Below are positions 10,443 through 21,093 of a stretch of 64,000 bases of DNA, one piece after another. The first letter of the stretch is position 1. Each line of letters opens with the position of its first letter. This DNA comes from Pseudorasbora parva. Lineage: Eukaryota; Chordata; Actinopteri; Cypriniformes; Gobionidae. The stretch covers positions 521,501 through 585,500 of the forward strand of contig NC_090192.1 of assembly GCF_024679245.1 (NCBI RefSeq), written 5' to 3'. The notes beneath the pieces are model-generated. The model was not told the origin of the DNA. It saw nothing but the letters and a program-made list of their open reading frames with translations, and did not search any database. Position numbers and translations under genes: made by a program.

Positions 10443-12073
10443 CAGTCCCTGACAAAAGTCTTGTCGTTTATCTATTTTCTAGAAATACCTGATATTAACC
10501 TGACTTTTAATTAATCAATTGGTGTTAGAAATAGCTCATATGAAAAGCTAAAACCCTCCCAAATGATGTTTAATGCACTGAAATAAATAATGTTCACAGA
10601 AAAAATATTTATCATTTAATCAAGACGGAAAGGTCAAATTTTGGCAAGACAAAAGTTTTTTCGCCTATACAGAAATTGAACAAATTTACTGCAAATACAA
10701 AAATATGTCAGCAAATTAAGTTGTGGTGCTGTGAGATTCAAATGTAATATCTTGTATGACTTCCATGAGCTTGAAGGACTGCATCCATGCGGTTTGGCAA
10801 GGATTCATACAATTTATTGATGAAGTCATCAGGAATAGCTAAGAAAGCAGTCTTGCATGCCTCCCAGAGTTCATCAATATTCTTTGGTTTCGTCTTCCAT
10901 GCGTCCTCTTTCATCCTACCCCACATATGCTCAATGATGTTCATGTCTGGTGACTGGGCTGGCCAATCCTGGAGCATCTTGATCTTCTTCGCCTTGAGGA
11001 ACTTTGATGTGGAGATGGAAGTATGCGATGGAGCACCGTCCTGCTGCAGAATTTGGCCTCTTTTATGGTTGGGAATATAAGAGGTAGCTAAGATTTCTTG
11101 GTATTTTAGACTATTGATGTTGCCTTCCACCCTGCAGATCTCTCACACACCCCCATACTGGATGTAACCCCAGACCATGATTTTTCCGCCACCAAACTTC
11201 ACTGTTTTCTGGGTGAATCTCGGATCCATTCGGGCTCCAGTAGGTCTCCTGCAATATTTGCGGTGACTGTGGTGTAATTCAACAGAAGATTCATCTGAAA
11301 AATCCACCTTCTGCCACTTTTCCAGCGTCCATCCTTTTAGCAGGCTGTGGGCCTTGGCAAATGCCACACGGTTTTTCAATTGTCTTTTGTTTAGTGCTGG
11401 CTTCTGGGCACTGATTCGACCATGGAGGCCATTTCGAGACAGAATCCGACAAACTGTTCTGGTTGACACAGGGACTTCAGGTGACCAGGTCTCGTGGAGC
11501 TCTGCTGCAGTGGAAAATGGGCTGGCCTTGGATTTTTGAGCCAACAAACGGTCCTCTCGAGCAGTTGTCTTGCGGGGTCTGTCTTGTCAAAAACGTCTCC
11601 AGTCTCTTCAAATCTTTTTTTTATCCTCTGTACTTGACGCGGAGACACATTGAAGGTGTCTGCCACATCAGCAGTGGATCTGGTCTTCAGCCTCTTGATA
11701 ATCAAAACTTTAGTCTCTGGGAGAATCTTAGGCATGTTTGCAGAGGTCTAGTTGCAGTTGATGTGAAGGTCTAGTGTACTGGGGTTCTTTTTATACACAC
11801 TTGAGACCTAATTGATCCAATATTAGTCACAGGTGAAGCTCATATGACAAGGTGACAACACTTATGTCTTTGCAAAAATTGACTCAGTGGGCTTTACCAA
11901 GCTGTGAATATTAGAATACTTTTTGAAAGTTTAGTTTTTCACGGAAACATTATCACAAAAGCTGGTGGGATTAAAATGAGCCATTTCTTGTAAACAAATC
12001 TTGATTAAAAATATATTTCAGCGGCACTTTAGGTCAATTTGTACACAAGCGACATGACTTTTGTCAGGGACTG
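10443..12073 (-). mobile_element. Complete-ended Tc1/mariner transposon (1.63 kb) with TA duplication
   Basis: Both ends are present. The left end is CAGTCCCTGACAAAAGTC (10443) and the right end is its inverse ending at 12073, with one mismatch in the first 23 bp. TA dinucleotides flank it at 10441-10442 and 12074-12075, the target duplication of this superfamily. One transposase, in three frames, lies on the minus strand between 11735 and 10738. The intact ends suggest a younger insertion than its neighbours and ends that might still be usable in trans. Confidence 0.9.
10738..11735 (-). pseudogene. Frameshifted Tc1/mariner transposase with DD35E-type spacing
   Basis: The start is at 11735. 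The first frame holds the helix-turn-helix (STADVADTFNVSPRQVQRIKKRF). After a frameshift near 11540, the second frame (to 11143) has TRTVCRILSRNGLHGR, then the first catalytic aspartate in VDFSDESS and the GGGKIMVWG motif. A stop and shift near 11140 lead into the third frame (11130-10738) with the second aspartate in ILQQDGAPSHTS and the glutamate in SPDMNIIEHMW. Counting residues, 35 lie between the second aspartate and the glutamate, against 34 in classic Tc1. Coding capacity would be about 330 residues. At least two frame breaks inactivate this copy. Confidence 0.85.
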
Positions 12074-12075
12074 TA

Positions 12076-12787
12076 GATCTGGACAAACTGAGCATCATTA
12101 GACAGATTTAATCCGTCAATATTTGACCACTCTTTATCAATCATTTCATAATGTCAGAAGTCCAACATAATCTGTATTTTTTTAATATTTTGAAGAGAAT
12201 ATTAACACTCATGTCTCCTGCAGTTTATTTGTGTTCACATGCATGCATCCATTAGGGCTCAAAAGTGCGCATAGTTTGAGAAATATAGATTTATTATCAC
12301 ATTTGCAAAATATTTCATCATACAGAATACCCTTTCTATTCATGAGTTTAAAGTTTAAAGTGTTTTGGTCCAATATGAGTAACTTTGCAACATGATTAAT
12401 TACAATGTTAGCACATAGTAATAAAGGCCACCTAATATAAAGCGGGTCCCGAACTTCTGTGATTTTTTTTTATCCATATAATGAAAGTCAATGTTGTTCG
12501 AACGTTTAAAATATATTTTTGTGTGTGTGTGTGTGTGTGTGTCCTTTTGTGGATCAGAATCAGAATGAAACATTTCTTTAACTTAAGATGTTTTAAGTAA
12601 CATTTATTCTGAACATTTCCTAACTAATGTCCTCATGGTGTGGGATCTTTATTAGAGAACGTGTTTACAGCCGATCATTTCAAATGGGAACGCAGCAAAA
12701 AATGTGTGCTTTCTCAGCATTTATGTCTTTTTTTCAACACAAACATTAAACATTCAATGCAACACACTTTCACAAAAAGTGAAAAGG
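12076..12787. other. No recognised feature apart from a GT tract
   Basis: AT-rich sequence with a GT microsatellite of 11 units at 12521-12542. Confidence 0.5.
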
Positions 12788-12893
12788 CACATCTTTGTAC
12801 CTTACTAACCCCTAAATGGTACATATTAGTACCTTTTTGGTTTTGTACCTTAGGGTACCGCCCTAGTGACAGCACTGTACCTTTTTTTCTGAC
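12788..12893 (+). repeat. GTACC-rich dispersed repeat (inverse partner at 22443-22622)
   Basis: It has a 'cacatctttgtacctta' stretch followed by repeated GTACC/GGTAC words. The reverse complement of 22443-22622 begins in the same way and shares the 'catattagtacctt' block. It is probably a short non-autonomous DNA transposon common in cyprinids. Ends not defined. Confidence 0.55.
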
Positions 12894-15179
12894 AGTGCAC
12901 TAAACATTCTTACATCAAGACACATTTACTGGAGAAGCAAAATGACTGAAGGTATTAGGTTTTGATTTCTGAGATTGAAAAGTGAAGTTTATGAAATCTG
13001 AACTCAAGCATGAACCCAAAGGACAGAACGCTGTGATGTTTGACTAGATGGAGTGCATGTTTTCGTCTTGGAAAGCTCACAACGACTCCTTCCACGGCCA
13101 GAGCGATTACCTGAAGAAATAAAAGGCTGAGAGCGAACGATGAGTAAAAACGGAGAGCCGACGCTCTGATGCACACCAGTGGAATCCGACAAACAAACAT
13201 CTCAGTGACACGTTACAGAAGAGCCTCTCCTCGTTCTGACGAGGACCATAAGTGGAAAGATCTGCTGAAATTCAACATCCACGTTCATTTGAGAACACCA
13301 GTGCAAAGAAAAGAACAAAAGCCCTGCGCACCTTTGAAGAGTTGCCATTTTTTCACCCTGGTGTTTAGAGAACATTTGTTTGAACGTTCATTTCAAACAG
13401 GCTTTACTTCAAGTGTAAGATGCAGAACTGAGCTGTCGGCCTTCACCTCCCACAATACCCATAGCCGATTCCATATCTAAACCTCATTATTGGGGAATTC
13501 ACATCCTGTAGCATTAGCACATATGATACATCAACGTTTTCATGCGCTGGGACTACGGCTGTATGTGATTAAAATACATTTACTCCACCAGTCACAAGAA
13601 TTACGTCCCTGTTCTTTCATTTTGATGGCTTGAAGGTAATCATTCACACAAAAATCTCCATTCTGTCATCATTTCCTCACTACCAATACTTTAAAACTGT
13701 CTTTTTTGTCTGTGGAAGATGTTTAACAGAATGTCTGAGCTGCTTTCTTCGCATGGGGTAAAAAAAGCATTATAAAAAGAGTCAATGTGCCAAAATTAAT
13801 TAGGAAAATCGAAATGGTTCATGAGCAGATATGGCTTCTCAGACGTTCTTCTTCGACTCTTTCTAATGCCGTTCATGGTTTTCTTTCTTCTCCCGACCCC
13901 AAAAAAAACACATTTTGATCTGTTTTTGTTTAACCAATGAAAGTCATTGGGGTTCGAAGCAACATCAGACCCCATTGTATGGACGAATATATATATTTTT
14001 CCTAAAAAGATTTGGTTGAACAGTAGAAAGAGAGTCATTCAGGTTTGGAGCGCATTTAGAGAAATGTCATTTCCTGGTGAACTCTTCCTTGTTCGAATAT
14101 GCAAATCCTAAATAGGGTAAGTCACATTTTGTGTTAATTTTGGACCTCGTATCAAAGTGTTTTTTCATCCTTCGTCTGATTGCCGAAGAGTAAACGATGT
14201 TTAGATTATACGATAGCCTTTACAGGAATTCGAGCCCATGACGTAAGTACAATTTGATTCTCATGAAATGTATTGTTTTAATAGAAAAAAAGCCCTAATT
14301 TCTAAGAAACAAACTCCAAATGTAAGTTTAGAAGAGGCCTAAATAGCGTAAGGACTAATATGGTGAGTCTTGTTTGTCTAATTGGCAAGCGGCTCTGATT
14401 AGTAAACAGTAAAAAATGTGGTATTCCAAAGAAATGGCAGAGCGAAGGTCACCAGCATTATATTTTGTTAAACGGCGCAATGTTCTAGCGCCTCGCCAAA
14501 GGAGCTGTAAACCGAGATTATTCTGGTGTTTGATAACACACAGGCTATTTCCACTCCAACACATCTAATATAGCACTACCTTATAAGTGTATGGCCTATA
14601 AGGTCCCTCTAGAGTTGTGTTTCTTTTCACTTTAAGAGTCAGATGAAGAACTCGGCGTGCAGAATCTCTGAGGAAAGGCCATCGTGGAAAACGCACATGG
14701 GCTCTCTGCATACACTCACAGAGAGTGTCGGTCACACATGCAGCGTGTGGAAGCAGAAGAGCGCGGTGACGCGTGTACGGCCGGCTTATCTGTTCTTCAC
14801 TCGCTTTAATTTATGCTCAAACCTCCAACACAAGCACAGCTCCTGCCAGTGGAATCCAGTCTGACCTGGAGCCACAGGAGGAAACTTCACTCCTGAATCC
14901 CTCGAGCCCAGAGACGCTTCACTTCTACACAAGACATCAGCGCAGAGAGCTTTAAATATGAACTCACTCAACACTCAACTGGCTTGAGGGAATAATGACA
15001 CCCCAGCTGACCAAAATATTTCCTAAGAATTGCTAATGTTCCCATTAAGTTACAAAAAACATTATATTTCTGAACAGTCAAAACGTGCATTTAAAGCTGT
15101 GGTTCTGTTTTTTTTCTCTAGGTTTGGTTGTGTTTATGAGGCGCAGTATAACATGTCTTAATACTTCTGTATTGTTCTT
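12894..15179. other. No recognised gene; possible repeat remnant near 13.64-13.98 kb
   Basis: Open frames here are short and resemble nothing I know. Around 13640-13980 the 'ctgtcatcatttcctcac' stretch and the later 'aaagtcattggggttc' look like the interior of the TTAA elements that begin AGGGATAGTTC, but no ends are visible. Confidence 0.4.
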
Positions 15180-15580
15180 CTATTCTCCCTTTATTCCACA
15201 CCGCTGTCTGTGCTCTGAACGGCTCGTTTGCTTCCTGCTTCTATGAAGCCCCTCCCTCTGAAAAACGCAATGCTCTAAGATTGGTCAGATGGCCAAATGA
15301 AGTTTCCTGTATTTTTATTGGCTGAAGCACAGGTTAAGGCCACACCCCTTCCCATTATGAGCAGAAGTCCCATCTGCGGAGACTAGCGAGGGTTTATGAT
15401 GTCACCAACCCAGGAAGAAGCTCGTTGTAGTCCAAACCGGCCATTTTTGTAGGCAATAAACTGCCGTAACTTTAAAAGGCAATATCTCCGTTTGCAGTGA
15501 ACTTTCAGCGCTGTAACAGAGACTGTTTATGCTCAAGCAGCAACATCACACACAACGTTCTGAAAGAATTTTTTTTTTTT
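15180..15580 (+). repeat. Probable dispersed cyprinid repeat
   Basis: The stretch 'ccaacccaggaagaagctcg' and the downstream poly(T) look like a repeat I recall from cyprinid genomes. There is no second copy in this window, so the call rests on recognition alone and the limits are approximate. Confidence 0.35.
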
Positions 15581-15761
15581 TAAACGTTAGATGAGCATCA
15601 AACTAAAGTGATATGTGAATAATGTTTTTGGTGCTAACATTTTAAGAACATTATTAAGTCTTTCCCCGCCAAACACAGAATTTTCCGTTATTTGTGAGAA
15701 AAGGCTTCCCGGCCAGACACGAAACATTCTGTGTTTCCGGGTTTCCCCTGTCAGACGATAG

Positions 15762-15795
15762 GAACACCAACCTTTCGGTTTGTGGACAACCTACA
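15762..15795 (-). mobile_element. SINE fragment, left piece (split by a TTAA element)
   Basis: It matches the SINE at 7905-8085 in the 'tttcggtttgtggacaacct' region. The missing 5' piece resumes at 16981 on the far side of the inserted element, with only the TTAA repeated. Confidence 0.7.
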
Positions 15796-15799
15796 TTAA

Positions 15800-16976
15800 C
15801 CCTCTAGGCGTCACGGTCGAGTTTACTCGACAAGATGCGTCACTGAATAAAACGGCAGATTTTGTCAAATAGGGTGTCAAATTTCATTCAACCTCCCCTC
15901 CACTAGATGGTAGACATGTCGTACTTCATCCCTGACTCATACAAACATCATGATTCTATACAAAATATACGAGCAAGAGCGCATTGAATCAGTGTAAACA
16001 AAAGCGGAGCTGACGTGCGAGTGAGCTGTTTTATCAGAGCATCGTCAACGTCAGCAAGTATTTGCATTCGATTATTATTACTATTATTATTTTCTAATGG
16101 CATCAATAAAGCTTACCCGCAATGAAGTGTTGGGTCTTCTATTCAATGTTTCCCGGGGTCCGAGTGTTCATCGCGAAGTTAGCAGGTGTGTTAGTGTTGA
16201 GAACGCGGCGGCCGCGGGAGATTTTTGCCGCGCTCACCATGAAGCGCGCGTCTTCTCACCACGCGCATCTCCGCGATCGCGGCGACAGTATTGTGGTGGA
16301 GACTTTATCTAACGTCACTGGGTATGTTAGAAGAGGTCGAAGTATTCATGAGCAAGTTCGAGGGAAACGTGGAGGCAGGGTGGGGAGTCAAAATTACAAT
16401 AACAGTGGTCCAGGCTGTGCACACTCGGCGGCCGCGCGAGGCAGATCTGGACGCGAGCAGACGCGCTGTGACACGGGGCAGGGGGCTATTATGCATAATA
16501 TATCATATATAATATATATGTGCCCTATATATGGAATCAGAGTGCTTACTGTATGTAGTAAATGGAAAATCTACAGCAAAGGGCAAACCGCTACATGCAT
16601 TCGGTTTGTTTCTACCATTTATTAGTAATGATTTACACAGTTTGTTTTCTATTGACTATTTACCTGAACATTCAGTATTGTGCAATATAGCACACAGAAG
16701 GTGAGGGACATTTTGGGGGGAAAGAAGTGCTGCATTTATCATTTAAACATTTGGCTTTTCATGAAAATTCTATAATCCAAGATTGCACCCACGTTATGAC
16801 ATCATAATATGCAAATTAGATGGGAAAATGTAATCTCTACATAAACTTATGGTCCTCCTTAATATTTCTCTTATTTACAGAAAGTTTCTATCTTTTATCA
16901 CTTTTAAGATATAGCCTTTTAAAATAAAGATGTCACAATCGAACGTTTTAGGAAAAAACCTCTGGCGCCTAAAGGG
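15800..16976. mobile_element. TTAA-flanked non-autonomous element (piggyBac-like), 1.18 kb
   Basis: It begins CCCTCTAGGCGTCA and ends TGGCGCCTAAAGGG, inverted repeats of about 14 bp with two mismatches. TTAA is duplicated exactly at 15796-15799 and 16977-16980. CCCT...AGGG ends with a TTAA target are the signature of the piggyBac superfamily. The interior has no transposase-like frame. A GC- and CpG-rich core lies at about 16190-16490, with two GCGGCCGC sites, in otherwise AT-rich sequence. Open frames of up to 167 codons there match nothing I know. The insertion splits a SINE. Confidence 0.8.
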
Positions 16977-16980
16977 TTAA

Positions 16981-17002
16981 CCACCGAGCCAATGCCGCCC
17001 CA
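16981..17002 (-). mobile_element. SINE fragment, right piece (5' end with A box)
   Basis: The minus strand reads GGCGGCATTGGCTCGGTGG, the start and A-box region of the same SINE family as 7905-8085. It continues the piece at 15762-15795 once the TTAA element is removed. Confidence 0.65.
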
Positions 17003-17040
17003 AACAAGACAACAACTTTTACTTGTCTAGTAAATGTTTC
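17003..17040 (+). mobile_element. Angel-like fold-back fragment, left of the TTAA insertion
   Basis: The 'acttgtctagtaaatgtttc' stretch matches the right arm of the complete fold-back at 21343-21743. It is continued by 17808-17885. Confidence 0.7.
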
Positions 17041-17206
17041 TTAAAGGGATAGTTCGTCCCAAAAATGAAAATTAGATGTTGATCTGCTGACCACCCAACA
17101 TGTAGGTGTGTTTGTTTCTTCAGGAGAACACAAATGAAGATTTTTTACTTAACCATTGGTCATATAATGATGTGAATGGGTAACAATTCTATGAGAGTAA
17201 AACAAA

Positions 17207-17341
17207 CCTGCTGCTCGTGATGACACACTGATGTCTTAAGACACGAACCGATCGGTTTCTGTGAGAAACACAACAGTATTTGTGTTATTTTTACCTCATA
17301 TTCGTGTCTTAAGACATCAGTGTGTCGTCACGAGCAGCAGG
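17207..17341. repeat. Near-perfect inverted repeat, 41-bp arms
   Basis: The arms at 17207-17247 and 17301-17341 are complementary at 40 of 41 positions, with a 53-bp spacer. The arms contain TCTTAAGA. Confidence 0.9.
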
Positions 17342-17377
17342 GTGTGTGTGTGTGTGTTCTCTAAGCATGTTTTTTTT

Positions 17378-17735
17378 CCAGATCTTTCACCATTAGAAAA
17401 CATTTGGCGCATCATAAAGAGGAAGATGCGATAAAGAAGACCTAAGACAGTTGAGCACTAGAAGCCTGAATTAGACAAGAATGGACAACATTCCTATTCC
17501 TAAACTTGAGCAGCTCGTCTCCTCAGTGCCCAGACGTTTGCAGACTGATATAAACAGAAGAGGGGATGACACACAGGGGGAAACATGGCCTTGATAAACA
17601 TGTGTTGATGCTGTGAAATTTAACAATCAACTTATTTATCCTTTAAAATGATAAGTTTTCTCAGTTTAAACATTTGATATGTCATCTCTGTTGTATTCTG
17701 AATAAAACAGTGTCCCAACTTTTTTTTGGAATCGA
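17378..17735 (+). mobile_element. 3' fragment of the Tc1/mariner family seen at 0.16-1.77 kb
   Basis: It is homologous to the reverse complement of about 160-425: the end of the transposase, 3' untranslated part and terminus ('gtcccaactttttttggaat'). The transposase tail encodes ...DLSPLENIWRIIKRKMR followed by a stop. It preserves the terminal sequence that the first copy has lost. Confidence 0.8.
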
Positions 17736-17741
17736 TTATGT

Positions 17742-17768
17742 AGGTCATAATGTTATGCCTGATCAGTG
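17742..17768 (+). mobile_element. Terminus fragment of the 5.92-kb Tc1-like family
   Basis: 'ggtcataatgttatgcctga' is the terminal repeat of the family whose other end opens the element at 5923. Only this end is present. Confidence 0.6.
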
Positions 17769-17807
17769 ATCATGATCAGGCTCAGTTTTGGGTGAACTAT
17801 CCCTTAA

Positions 17808-17885
17808 ATGTAAGAATGTTTAGCTATTTTGACTAGAAACAAGACAAAAATGCTAAGTAAGAAGAGCTTTTTCCCAGTGTCGCCG
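17808..17885 (+). mobile_element. Angel-like fold-back fragment, right of the TTAA insertion
   Basis: It continues 17003-17040. It carries 'gactagaaacaagacaaaaa' and the outer end 'aagtaagaagagc', as in the complete copies. Confidence 0.75.
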
Positions 17886-18460
17886 GCCGACCTCTGACCT
17901 GGGGTATTAGTTTCACGTGAACGGACAGAGAAAACAGATCAGGGCTAAAACGAGAGAAGCGAGGCTTTGTTTAACAGAACGATATACGCACACCTGCCAC
18001 GTCTCTAAAGAACACAACACTTTCTGACGGGATGTGACACAAAAGGGATGAGAAATAAATGCATTGTTTTAACACCCAATAAAACTCCATCTTCAGTCGG
18101 ACGCGGCACAAAGGAGAGGCTGCGTTTGTGTGGCCGAGCGGAGGTTTACACAGGGCACAAAGTTTAAACAAACCTAAGACTTTCTGGATCATTATTCCTG
18201 CTGGGCTCGCGCCTGCTGGACTGTGAAAGAGGATGTGGCGCTTTTACAGTATTTCTGTAGCATGAGGGCTGATTTATTCTATTATTCCACTCTCATTAAA
18301 CGGAGGAGGTGACAGAAGACCCGACAGCCCGAATCAAGGCTTGTTTTCATTACGAGCTTCAGTTTTATACACTGTAACATGTTAAGACTTTAAAAGCCGT
18401 TCCACTGGGTGAATAAGTAAAACTTTTGTAACGAATGATGATTGACCTTTAGAAACGTTG
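17886..18460. other. No recognised feature
   Basis: Single-copy-looking sequence with no gene-like frame. Confidence 0.5.
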
Positions 18461-18600
18461 CTTACACTTTACAATAAGCTTTCATTTGTTAACATTAGTT
18501 TGCATTAGTTAACATGAACACTTCTACAGCATTACTGATACTTTTTAAGATCAAAAGTTGCATGTTAACATAAAAGTCTATGAAGTTAAAAGAGACGATT
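18461..18600 (+). repeat. End of a dispersed repeat rich in GTTAAC/TTAACA words
   Basis: The 'acactttacaataagcttt' opening and the repeated 'gttaacatta' words resemble a palindromic element common in cyprinids. Only one side is present. Confidence 0.4.
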
Positions 18601-18647
18601 TGAGGTAAAAAGGCAGACGAACTCTTAGAGAGCACAATGCTGAGACC

Positions 18648-18735
18648 AAATGCTCTTCTTATTTAGTATTGTTGTCTTATTTCCAGTCCAAACATCTAAA
18701 TATTCTTAAATCAGTAAAACGACATGAGATATTTC
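18648..18735 (+). mobile_element. Angel-like fold-back, left-arm fragment
   Basis: It matches the outer left arm of 20649-21093, from the 'atgctcttcttatttagta' stretch to 'gacatgagatattt'. It is cut off by the next element and does not resume after it. Confidence 0.7.
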
Positions 18736-19013
18736 GGTAACACTTTATGTTAAGGTTCAGTTATTAACTATTAACTAGTGTCTTATGATCATGCATATTA
18801 CTGGGATATTGTCTGTTTATTAGCACTTATAAAGCTCAAATTAATGCCTTATTCTGCATGAGCTTATTCTACATCCCTTAATCCGACCCAATACCTAAAC
18901 TTAAACGCTACAAAAACTACCTTACTAACTATTAATAAGCAGTAAATTAGGAGATTATGAGGCAGAAGTCGGAGTTAATAGTGAATATGTGTTCCCTATA
19001 CTGAAGTGATACC
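18736..19013. mobile_element. Short non-autonomous DNA transposon (278 bp)
   Basis: The termini are GGTAACACTTTATG and CTGAAGTGATACC, an imperfect inverted pair. Flanking 8-mers gatatttc and aatatttg agree at the six middle bases, compatible with a degraded 8-bp (hAT-type) duplication. It sits inside the Angel-like fragment. Confidence 0.6.
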
Positions 19014-19463
19014 AATATTTGTATAACAATTATAATAATCAGCACAACATTCATGGTCGTGACAGGTCTAGTTATCTTCCTTGTTAACCTCAGAAAAACT
19101 GTATATTTAAATTAATTTCTTGAATGAGTAAATACATCTTACTTTTTACAGTGGTTTACCCTGTTCCTGAAAGTGCCAATACTCTTTCTAAAGGAAAGGA
19201 CTTGTTTCTAAGAGCATCAGTGCCTTTCTCTTCTGCCGCTATCCTCCAATAACCGTTGGAGATCTTATTCTATATTAATGTTATTCTCTGCCGAGTTTCT
19301 GCGAGAGCTGATGCTATAAACAGCAGGATATGGGACAGTGGCTGCGGCGCAGTCATTCAGACATTTATTTACTTTTAATTTGCAGAACTAAACCAACATC
19401 ATTACTGAATATTCAACCCTGAGAAAAGCATTGAAACAAAATAGAGATTTATCATGTGACAGT
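19014..19463. other. No recognised feature
   Basis: No repeat partner and no coding frame of note. Confidence 0.5.

Positions 19464-19496
<33 letters not shown>
19464..19496. repeat. CA microsatellite
   Basis: About 16 CA units next to a dispersed repeat. The inverse partner repeat at 35.5 kb also adjoins a CA/GT tract. Confidence 0.9.
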
Positions 19497-19497
<1 letters not shown>

Positions 19498-19680
19498 GTG
19501 AGATCGGCCTGTTTTGTGGTTGACGGAGTATCTGAAGCTCATGTAAAGGCTCCGCCCTCTACTGGAAGGGAGGCGGGGATCAGCAGAGCTCATTTGCATG
19601 TAAAGGGACACACACAAAAATGGCGTGTTTTTGCTCAAACCCATTTAGAAGCAAATTTGACACTATAATAAATTATCTGT
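19497..19680 (+). repeat. Dispersed repeat, plus copy (inverse partner at 35497-35690)
   Basis: It shares with the reverse complement of the 35.5-kb copy the blocks 'catgtaaaggctccgccctc', 'gcagagctcatttgcatgta' and 'gtttttgctcaaaccca'. The pair are inverted repeats about 16 kb apart. Class unknown, probably a short DNA transposon. Confidence 0.75.
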
Positions 19681-19766
19681 GGGTGTTTTGAGCTTCACAC
19701 ACACACACATTCCAGGGACACCAGATATTTATATTACATCTTGTGAAAAGGGGCATTATATCTGCC

Positions 19767-19925
19767 ATTTAAATGTGGATTACATACTCTATAATCATTT
19801 AAATGTGGATTACATACTCTATAATCATTTAAATGTGGATTACATACTCTATAATCATTTAAATGTGGATTACATACTCTATAATCATTTAAATGTGGAT
19901 TACATACTCTATAATCATTTAAATG
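19767..19925. repeat. 30-bp tandem repeat, five copies
   Basis: Five consecutive copies (TTTAAATGTGGATTACATAC plus CTATAATCA-type remainder, period 30) are identical base for base, followed by a partial sixth. Because 30 is a multiple of three, both strands show short repetitive open frames; these are by-products. Complete identity implies recent expansion. Confidence 0.95.
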
Positions 19926-20050
19926 CATTAATCAGGATAGCATCTCTGTGTGTCAGTGGAGGGAGAGATGATGAAAAAGTGCCTCTGACTGTCAGCATCT
20001 GAAGAACTGGCTCATCTGCACTCCAATGTCAGCTTTAAAAGAGTGTCTTC

Positions 20051-20052
<2 letters not shown>

Positions 20053-20129
<77 letters not shown>

Positions 20130-20227
20130 TTGTTTTTGTAAAATGTGGGGACTCTCCATAGGCGTAATGGTTTTTTACTGTACAAACCGTATTTTCTATC
20201 CCTTTATACTGCCCCTAAACCTACCCA

Positions 20228-20304
<77 letters not shown>

Positions 20305-20319
20305 CACACACACACACAC
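20053..20319. repeat. Two CA microsatellites around a 100-bp dispersed repeat
   Basis: CA tracts occupy 20053-20128 and 20229-20319. Between them 'gtggggactctccataggcg' to 'cctaaacctacccatcac' is a sequence I recognise as very common in fish genomes. Open frames rich in Thr-His are microsatellite products. Confidence 0.85.
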
Positions 20320-20648
20320 GACTCATCTGCGCTCGTCTCCGTCAGCTTGAGATCGTCTTCTAAACCACCAGGACCTCGATGGTCATTTCAGCACATGCTT
20401 TAATGGCAGTGAGTTAAGACATGAGCGGCTCCTCTAACGTTCAGAACAACCTTCTGCTGTTAGAAAGACTTAATAAACACGTCCCTAGTTTTACTGCAGT
20501 GAATGTAAGATAAGAACAAATCAAGATGGCATCATTGATTCTGTTGTTTTCTTGTTTATCACTGTGACGCTGCTTCTGAATATAGATATAATATATCAGA
20601 AGGATAGAGGAGCAGAAGATATGAGCTGTTGATCTCCGAGCACTTCAG
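20320..20648. other. No recognised feature
   Basis: Unique-looking sequence between the CA tract and the first complete fold-back. Confidence 0.5.
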
Positions 20649-21093
20649 CACGGCAAACAATGCTCTTCTTATTTAGTGTTTCTGTCTTGTTTCCAGTCTA
20701 AATATCTAAATATTCTTAAATCAAGATGCATTTACTAGATCAGTAAAACCACATGAGATATTGTTTCTTGTTTTCTTAAAAATCAAATCTAAATTAAGTG
20801 AGCTTTTGCTTAAACAGGCAAAATGATCTGCCAATGGGGTGAGAAAAATAATCTTATTTCTGATTGAAATCTTGTCTCTTGTTTCCGTCCCAAACAGAAA
20901 TAAGATTATTTTTCTCACCCCATTGGCAGATCATTTGGCCTGTTTAAGCAAAAGCTCACTTCATTTAGATTTTATTCTCAACAAAACAAGAACAAATATC
21001 TTATGTAATTTTACTGATCTGGATTTAAGAATTGTTAGACATTTGGACTGGAAAAAAGAAAAAAATACTAAATAAGAAGAGCATATTGCAGTG
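20649..21093. mobile_element. Angel-like fold-back element, complete copy 1
   Basis: The two halves are reverse complements across a centre near 20872, including the block 'ccaatggggtgagaaaaata' and its inverse. Outer ends are ATGCTCTTCTTATTTAGT and AAATAAGAAGAGCAT. Single-stranded DNA would fold into one hairpin of about 200 bp. There is no coding capacity; such elements depend on another transposon's enzyme. It matches the Angel type described in zebrafish, by recognition. Confidence 0.85.

Larger units (their letters stand above)
17045..17803. mobile_element. TTAA-flanked composite element inside an Angel-like fold-back
   Basis: It starts AGGGATAGTTC and ends GAACTATCCC, with TTAA at 17041-17044 and 17804-17807. 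The fold-back at 21343-21743 preserves the uninterrupted site ('tttcttaaatgtaagaattt'), proving insertion at one TTAA. Inside are a fold-back with 41-bp arms, a short GT tract, a 3' fragment of the 0.16-1.77 kb transposon family (17378-17735) and a terminus of the 5.92-kb family. It therefore received further insertions after landing, or captured them before. Confidence 0.85.

Noticed and set aside
16097..16625. Small Arg-rich gene or CpG-island promoter near 16.1-16.6 kb
   Set aside because: It lies wholly within the TTAA-flanked element and resembles no protein I know. It is kept only as a finding about the GC-rich core.
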